In this document: piece by piece, positions 56,701 to 64,000 of the stretch | Numbering within the stretch: position 1 is the first letter of the stretch | Layout: each line of letters starts with the position of its first letter | DNA from: Sapria himalayana | Taxonomy: Eukaryota; Streptophyta; Magnoliopsida; Malpighiales; Rafflesiaceae | DNA: 64,000 nt | Assembly (NCBI GenBank): GCA_029783825.1 | Contig: JAREIK010001336.1 | Span: 102,784 to 166,783 of the forward strand | Direction: 5' to 3' | The notes under the pieces: model-generated | Database searches by the model: none | What the model was told of the DNA's origin: nothing | The model's input: only the letters and a program-made list of their open reading frames with translations | Position numbers and translations under genes: made by a program

Positions 56701-56879
56701 ACATTTCAAAAAATTTTAAAAATTATTTTATTTTTAAAGGTTAAAATATTTGAAAATCAGATAAAATCAATAAAAAATTTGTTATTTTTATTATATAAAT
56801 AAAAACTATAAACCACTAAATGCCTAAAAACATAAATTGCTAAACACCTAAACGACAAAACCCCTAAATTAACAATCCA

Positions 56880-58090
56880 TTAAACCGATATACCATATAT
56901 AATAAATCATAAATCTCATTTTAATTTGTATTCATTATAATTTTAAATATTCATTTTAATTATTTATTAGTTTATTTATTATAGAAATATTAATTGCAAA
57001 ATAAATAAAGAGTAAGATAAATATAATTTTAATAATTTATTTTTAATCAAAAAATAAATATAAGCTCATAAAAAGAAGTAAAAATTTAAAAACAAAAAAT
57101 ATCATTTAGTAATATCTTTTACTTTGATTTTGAATCATTATAAGTTTTGCATTTTTATATTAATTGCAATCAATCTTATTAATAATAGTTTATTAATTTA
57201 TTTTTTGATCATTATTATAATATATATCAATAAAATTACTTTAATTGAATTTAATCGTCTTATAAATATTAAGATTATTATAACAAAATATTATATTTAC
57301 ATTTGAAAAAAATTTAAAAATTATTATATTTTCAAAGGTTATAACCTTCAAAAATGATAATCACAAAATAATTTTTTTTATTATTTTATTATTTAAATAA
57401 AACATATAAACCATTAAATGCCTAATCATTTAATTATCTCTACTTCTTAACCCCAAAACCCCCAAAATACTAAAACCTTTAAACCTATATAACATAAATA
57501 ATCAATAATAAATTTCATTTTAATTTGTATTCATTATAATTTTAAATATTCATTTTAATTATTTATTAGTTTATTTTTTATAGAAATATTAATTGCAAAA
57601 TAAATAAATAGTGAGATAAATATAATTTTAATAATTTATTTTTAATAAAAAAATAAATATAAGCTTATAAAAAGAAGTAAAAATTTAAAAACAAAAAATA
57701 TCATTTAGTAATATCTTTTACTTTGATTTTGAATCATTATAGGTTTTGCATTTATATATTAATTGCTATCAATCTTATAATAATAGTTTATTAACTTATT
57801 TCTTGATCATTATTACAATATATATCAATAAAATTACTTATATTGAATTTAAATGTCTTATAAATATTAAGATTATTATAACTAAATATTATATTTACAT
57901 TTGAAAAAAATTTAAAAATTATTATATTTTCAAAGATTATAACCTTCAAAAATGATAAAGAATCACAAAAATAATTTTAATTATTATTTTATTACTTAAA
58001 TAAAACATATAAACAAACAAATGCCTAAACATTTAATTATCTAGACTCCTTAACCCCAAAACCCCCTAAAAACATAAACCATTAAACCTA
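56880..58090 (+). repeat. Adjacent near-identical P-type monomers
   Basis: Two neighbouring monomers share rare wording (ATTAATTGCAAAATAAATAA, ATATCATTTAGTAATATCTT) at a spacing of 599 bp. Their mutual similarity is clearly higher than to P units elsewhere, which marks a recent single-monomer duplication. Confidence 0.8.
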
Positions 58091-61000
58091 TATAACATAA
58101 ATAATCAATAATAAATTTCATTTTTATTTGTATTCATTATAATTTTAAATATTCATTTTAATTATTTTTTAAGTTTATTTTTATAGAAATATTAATTACA
58201 AATAAATAATGAGTGAGACATATAATTTAAATATATTATTTTTTTATGAAAAAAAAATAAGCTTATAAAAATAAACAAAATTTCAAAAATTTAAAATTTT
58301 ATTTAGTAATATAATTTACTTTGATTTTGAATTATTTTGGGTTGTACAAATATATTTTAATTAATATCTATCTTATTAATAATAATTTATTAATTTATTT
58401 TTCGATCCTTATAATAATATATATTAATAAAATTTTTTATATTAGATTTAAATCAAATATATTATTAAGATTATTATAACTAAGTATTGTATTCATATTT
58501 TAGAAAGATTAAAAAATTATTATATTTTCAAAGTTTATAACCTTTGAAAATCACGTAAATTCATAAAAATAAATTTTTTGTTATTTCATTGATTAGATAA
58601 AACATATAAACACCTAAATGTGAAAACATATAAATCAATAAACTTATTAACCCCAAAACCACAAAAAACTTAAACCATTGAATAGGTATACCCTAAATTA
58701 TAAATTATATATCTCTTTTTTATTAGTATTCATTATAATTTAAATATTCATTTTAATTATTTATCGATTTATTTTATAGAAATATTAATTACAAAATAAA
58801 TTATTAGCAAGACAGATATAATTTAAATAATTTATTTTTCATCAAAAAAATATATATGCTTATAAAATGAGGCAAAATTTTTAAAATAAAAAATTATTTT
58901 TTAGTAATATATCTTATTTTAATTTTGAATCATTTTAGATTCTACAATAATATTTTAATTTATTACAATCTTATTAATACTAGTTTATTAATTATTTATT
59001 GATCATTATTATAATATCTATTAATAAATTATTTATATTTAGTTTACATTATATATAATTATTAAGATTATTATAACTAAATATTATATTCACATTTAAA
59101 AATATTTAAAATTATAATATTTTCAAAGGTTACAATATAAAAAAATTAAAAAAATTCAAAAATTAAATTTTTTGTTTTTTAATTCTTTAGATAATAACTA
59201 TAAATCACTAAAGGTCTAAATACTTAAATCACTAAACTCCTGAACCAAAAAATAGCTAAATACATAAACCATTAAACTGGTATATCGTGAAGAATAAATA
59301 ATAAATCTAAATTTTATTTGTGTTCATTATAAATTTAAATAATTATTTTAATTATTTATTAGTTTATGATTATAGAATTATAAATTACAAAATAAATTAT
59401 GAGTAAGACAAATTAATTTAAATAACTTATTTATAATAACAAAAATAAAAATTTATAAAAAAAGCAAAACATTAAAAAAATTATTATTAAGTAATATATT
59501 TTACTTTGATTTTGAATAAATTTAGATTTTGCAAATATATTTTAAATAATATCTATCTTATTAATAATAGTTTATTAAATTTTTCTTGATCATTATTATA
59601 ATATCTAGCAATGTAATTATTTATATTGAATTTAAATGACTTATAATTATTAAGATTATTATAACTCAATATTATATTTACATTTGAAAAAAAATTAAAA
59701 ATTATTATATTTTCAAAGGTTATAACCTTCAAAAATTAAAAAAAATAATAAAAATAATTTTTTTGTAATATCATTGTTTAAATAAAACTTATAAACCACT
59801 AAATGCCTAAACACTTAAACCTCTAAACTCCTAAACACAAAGCCCCTAAATACTAAAACTTTTAAACTCCTAAACCTTAAATATTATTTAAATAATTTAT
59901 TAAAATATTAATTGCAAAATAAATTATGAGTGATACAAATATAATTTAAATAATTTATTTTTCATCTAAAAAATATTTAAGCTTATAAAAAGAAGCAAAA
60001 AAATTATTATTTAGTTATAAATTTTACTTGGATTTTGAATATTTTTAGGTTTTGAAATTATATTTTAATTTATATCTATCATATTAATAATAGCATATTA
60101 ATTTATTTTTTGATAATTGATATCATATCTACCAATAAAATTATTTATATTTAGTTTATATTATATATAATTATAATGATTATTATTACTAAATATTGTA
60201 TTCACATTTTTAAAAAGTTTTAAAATTATTACATTTTCAAAGTTATAACCTTTGAAAATGTGAAAAAATATCAAAAATAATTTTTTTTTATTTCATTGTT
60301 TAAATAAAACCTATAAACCACTAAATGCCTAAAAACATAAATCGCTAAAGTCATAAATTAAAAAACCTTTAAATACATAAATATTAAACTGGTATACATT
60401 AATAATAATTCATAAATCTCATTTTAATTTTTATTCAATATAATTTTTAATTATTATTTTAATTATTTATCAGTTTATTTTATATAAATATTAATAAAAA
60501 AATAAATTATTAGTGAGACAGATCTAATTTAAATTTAGACTGGTATACCCAAAATAATAAAAAATAAATCTTAATATTATCTTTTTCATTATAATTTAAA
60601 TAGTTATTTTAATTATTTATTTGTTTATTTTTAAATAAATATTATTTAAAAAATAAATTATAAGTTAGACAAATATAATTTATATAAATTAATTTTGATC
60701 AAAAAATATGGATAAACTTTTTAAAGAAAAAAAATTTCAAACAACAAATTATTATATAGTAATATATTTTGCTTTCTTCTGAATCATGTTATATAGTAAT
60801 ATATTTTTCAACTAAATATTATTATTTAGTAATATATTTTGATTTGATTTTTGAATCATTTTGTGTTATGTAAATATATTTTAATTAATATTTATATTAT
60901 AATAATAACATATTAATTTAATTTTTGATCATTATTATAATATCTATCATTAAAATTGTTTTATATTGAATTTATATGATATATAATTAATAAGAGTTAA

Positions 61001-61217
61001 TATAATTATACATGGTATTCAATTTTCAAAGTTTTAAAAATTATTTTATTTTTAAAGGTTATAACCTTTGAAAATCTAAAAAAATCAAAAAAAAATTATC
61101 TTTATTATATAAATAAAACCTATATACCACTAAATGCCAAAAAACATAAATTACTAAACTCCTAAATGACAAAACCCCTAAACAATCGATCCATAAAACT
61201 AGTATACCATATATAAT

Positions 61218-61787
61218 TGTTGGGCAATTGTGCTTCCATGGTAGTGAGATTGAGATACAGAAACAAAGAAACAACAGAAAACAAGCAATATATATATCCC
61301 AATTCAGCAACCATCCATGATAGAATCAAAAAATGAGAAATAAACACTGAAAATAACTTGGTTCGCTAATCGCTCAGTATGACTAGCTAAATCTATCAGA
61401 AAATACTTATGCGTTACAGATTAAAGCAACAAAAATGTCTTACAGTATGTAGCACATAGAATAGTCGCGATAAATCGCACAGAGAGAAGAGAGAGAGAGA
61501 GAGAGATGATGAATATTTCCACGGGTCCAAAAAAAGTCACCCAAAAATAAAATTACAAAACATTTTATATTAAAATTTTTCTCGGTTCATTTAACCAGAG
61601 CGGGTCGGATCATGAGGCGGGTAAGGCTCTGCTCCATTTTCGGTGCACTGTCTAGTCAGCGAGACCACGGTTATTGTGCTATTGCTGCATCCCCGGCCTC
61701 TTAATATTTCCTTTCTGCACTTACATGAAAATATTAAAAAAAGAAAAATATTTGGTTATACAAATAGATTATCAAAAAATAAATTAC
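61218..61787. mobile_element. Unclassified insertion (solo LTR or captured promoter)
   Basis: Composition departs from satellite from TGTTGGGCAATTG onward and returns near ACATATACAGTAATAATAAATC. The TGTTGGG start is typical of plant LTRs, but no CA terminus or matching target duplication can be fixed at the right edge. Read on the minus strand, the order is GC-richer sequence, a pyrimidine tract (CT)n, and an ATGGAAGCACAATTGCCC context. That also resembles a plant promoter plus 5' leader cut off after its start codon. No protein domain is visible. Both ends are approximate. Confidence 0.45.
61481..61506. repeat. (GA)n microsatellite
   Basis: AGAGAGAAGAGAGAG and further GA units lie inside the 61.2-kb insertion. 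On the opposite strand it is a pyrimidine tract like those common in plant 5' leaders. Confidence 0.9.
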
Positions 61788-64000
61788 ATATACAGTAATA
61801 ATAAATCTTAAAACTCATTTTAATTTGTATTCATTATAATTTTATATATTCATTTTAAATATTATTAGTTTATTTTTTATATAAATATTAATTATAAAAT
61901 AAATAATTCGTCTCACAAATATAATATTAAAAATTTACTTTTAATAAAAAAAATATATCTTATAAAAGAAGTAAAAATTTAAAAACAAAGAATTATTATT
62001 TAGTAAAAAATTTTTTTTGATTTTGAATTATTTTAGGTTTTGAAATTATATTTTAATTTTTATCTATCATATTAATAATAGTTTATTAATTTCTTTTATT
62101 ATAATTGATATCATATCTATCAATAAAATTATTTATAATTAGTTTATATTATATATAATTATAATGATTAATATTACTAAATATTTTATTCACATTTTAA
62201 AAAAATTTTAAAATTATTATATTTTAAAATGTTATAACCTTTAAAAATGTGAAAAAATAACAAAAATTTTTTTTTTGTTAATTTCATTGTTTAGATAATC
62301 CTATAAACCACCAAATGGCATACATCTGAAATCAATAACTCTTAATCTCGAAAACCCTAATAGATAATCATTTTAAACCGGTATACCCTATATAATAAAT
62401 AATAAATTCAATAGTATTTTTTTCATTATAATTTAAAATATTCATTTTAATATTTTTATTCATTTATTTTTATATAATTAGTAATTGCAGAATAATTGAG
62501 TTAGAGAAATATAATTTATATAATTATTTTCATCAAAAAATAATAATAACTTTTTAAAAGAAAAAAATTCAAAACAAAAAATTATATATAGTACTATATT
62601 TTGCTTTATTTCTGAATCAATTTAGTTTTGTAAGTAATTTAAATTGATATCTATCTTATTAATATAGATTAGTAATTTATTCTTTGATCATTATTAGAAT
62701 ATTTATCAATAAAAATTATTATATTGAATTTATATGATATCTAACATATAATGATTATTATAACTAATTTATGATTCACTTTTTAAAAAAATTTAAAAAT
62801 TATAATATTTTCAAAGGTTATAACCTTTCAAAATATCAAAAAATAAAAAAATTAAATTTTTTGATATTTTTTTTAAATAACACCTATAAACCACTAAATG
62901 CATACATAGTTAAAACAGTAAACTTTAAACCCCGTAATGCCAAAATACATAAACCCTTAAACCACTATATACTACTTAATAATTAATAAATCTAATTTTT
63001 AATTCTATTTATTATAATTTTAAATATTCATTTTAATTATGTATTAGTTTATTTTTTATAGAAATATTTATTACAAAATAAATTATGAGTGTGACAAATA
63101 TAATTTAAAAAATATATGTGCTTATAAAAGAAGTAAAAATTTAAAAATTAAAATTGTTATCGAGAAGTATATTTTACTATAATTTTGAAACAAATTGGGT
63201 TTTGTAATTATTTGTTAATTAATATCTATCTTAATATCAATAGTTTATAAATTTAATTTTGATCATTATTATAATATATATCAATAAAATTGTTTATTGA
63301 ATTTATATGATATATAATTATTAATATATTATAACTAAGTATTGTATTCACATTTCAAAAAATTTTAAATATTATTATATTTTCAAAGGTTATAACCTAT
63401 GAAAATGAGAAAAATTATACGCAATTTTTTTGATATTTTATTTTTTTAAATAAAACGTATAAACCACAAAAAGCCTAAAAACATAATCGCTAAAATCTCA
63501 AATGAAAAAAACCTCTAAATACTTAACCATTAAACTGGTATAGAGTAATAATAAATCATAAATCTCATTTTAAATTTTATTCAGTATAATTTCAAAATTT
63601 TTTTTAATTATTTATTAGTTTATTTTTGTAGAAAATTAATACAAATAAATTATTAGTGAGACAGATCTATTTTAAATTAAACAGTATCTTTAAATAATAA
63701 ATAATAAATCTCTTTTTTTATTATAATTTTAAATATTCCATTTTAATTATTTATTGTTTATTTATATATAATATTAATTACAAAATAAATTGAGTTAGAC
63801 AAATAATTTATATAAATTATTTTTCATCAAAAATTATTGATAAACTTTTTGAAAAAAAAAAATTTTAAAATAAAAAATTATTATATAGTAATATAGTTTG
63901 CTTTTCTTCTGAATCATTTAGGTTTTGTATTTATTTTAATATTGATATTTATCTTATTAAAAATAGATTATTAATTTATTTTTGGATCAGTTTAGAATAT
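61788..64000 (+). repeat. Satellite array, forward block 6
   Basis: The forward array resumes to the end of the window, with long two-box monomers (TTAGTGAGACAGATCTA then TTAAATTAAACAGTATC near 63660). Some units here have many single-base losses. No gene is visible. Confidence 0.94.

Larger units (their letters stand above)
50046..61217 (+). repeat. Satellite array, forward block 5
   Basis: This is a forward array containing two register copies: N-O-L-M-A at about 53000-55400, and O-P-P-K-M-A at about 56850-59890. It also holds a 7-bp repeat expansion at 53649, adjacent near-identical P monomers, and small foreign stretches near 52327 and 54915. The array stops at the end of an O-type octamer tract, where another insertion begins. 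No gene is seen. Confidence 0.95.

Noticed and set aside
1..64000. Organelle genome or bacterial AT-rich DNA
   Set aside because: No organelle genes, tRNAs or operons are visible. Plant-type LINE and hAT elements with target duplications place it in a nuclear plant genome.
1..64000. CRISPR array
   Set aside because: Repeats are ~600 bp monomers and 8-bp minisatellites without unique spacers, and no cas-like genes are present.

Overview
The window is non-genic plant heterochromatin. About 51 of 64 kb is one extremely AT-rich satellite DNA family; the rest is a few transposable-element insertions and their rearranged copies. The plant assignment rests on an L1-type LINE reverse transcriptase with a plant-style zf-RVT domain, an Ac/RICESLEEPER-like hAT transposase with a BED-like N-terminus, and AAACCCTAA-like (plant telomere-type) sequence. 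The species cannot be told. I see no intact protein-coding gene, tRNA, rRNA or CRISPR array. The many 60-80 residue ORFs in the satellite are chance AT-rich reading frames.

The satellite monomer is normally about 593-606 bp and has a fixed architecture. A tract of about ten degenerate octamers (xxCTAAAx, telomere-like) comes first. A GGTATACCC / AATAAATAATAAATCTC box follows, then an AT-rich body, then a 28-36 bp perfect or near-perfect palindrome centred on GGTTATAACC. Length classes of about 524-538, 593-606, 720-747 and 889 bp arise from loss, one, two or three copies of a roughly 146-151 bp internal box. Sequence-typed monomers recur in a fixed order (N-O-P-K-L-M-A below), so the array has a higher-order register that has been repeatedly deleted, duplicated and once inverted.

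Layout: 1-14.2 kb satellite (+); 14.2-17.9 kb hAT copy 1 with both inverted termini; 17.9-21.07 kb satellite (+); 21.07-22.67 kb non-satellite insertion I; 22.7-30.94 kb satellite in inverted orientation; 30.94-32.2 kb insertion II, which shares about 700 bp with insertion I in the same orientation; 32.2-35.5 kb satellite (+); 35.5-38.9 kb hAT copy 2, at the same monomer position as copy 1 and lacking its right end; 38.9-47.7 kb satellite (+); 47.7-50.0 kb 5'-truncated LINE with a perfect 16-bp target-site duplication; 50.0-61.2 kb satellite (+); 61.2-61.8 kb unclassified insertion; 61.8-64 kb satellite (+).

There is no pathway here. The interest lies in the satellite itself (telomere-like octamers plus a conserved palindrome in each unit), in transposons copied along with the array, and in the apparent concentration of insertions in the octamer tract. 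Identity statements are by-eye comparisons; no alignments or searches were run.
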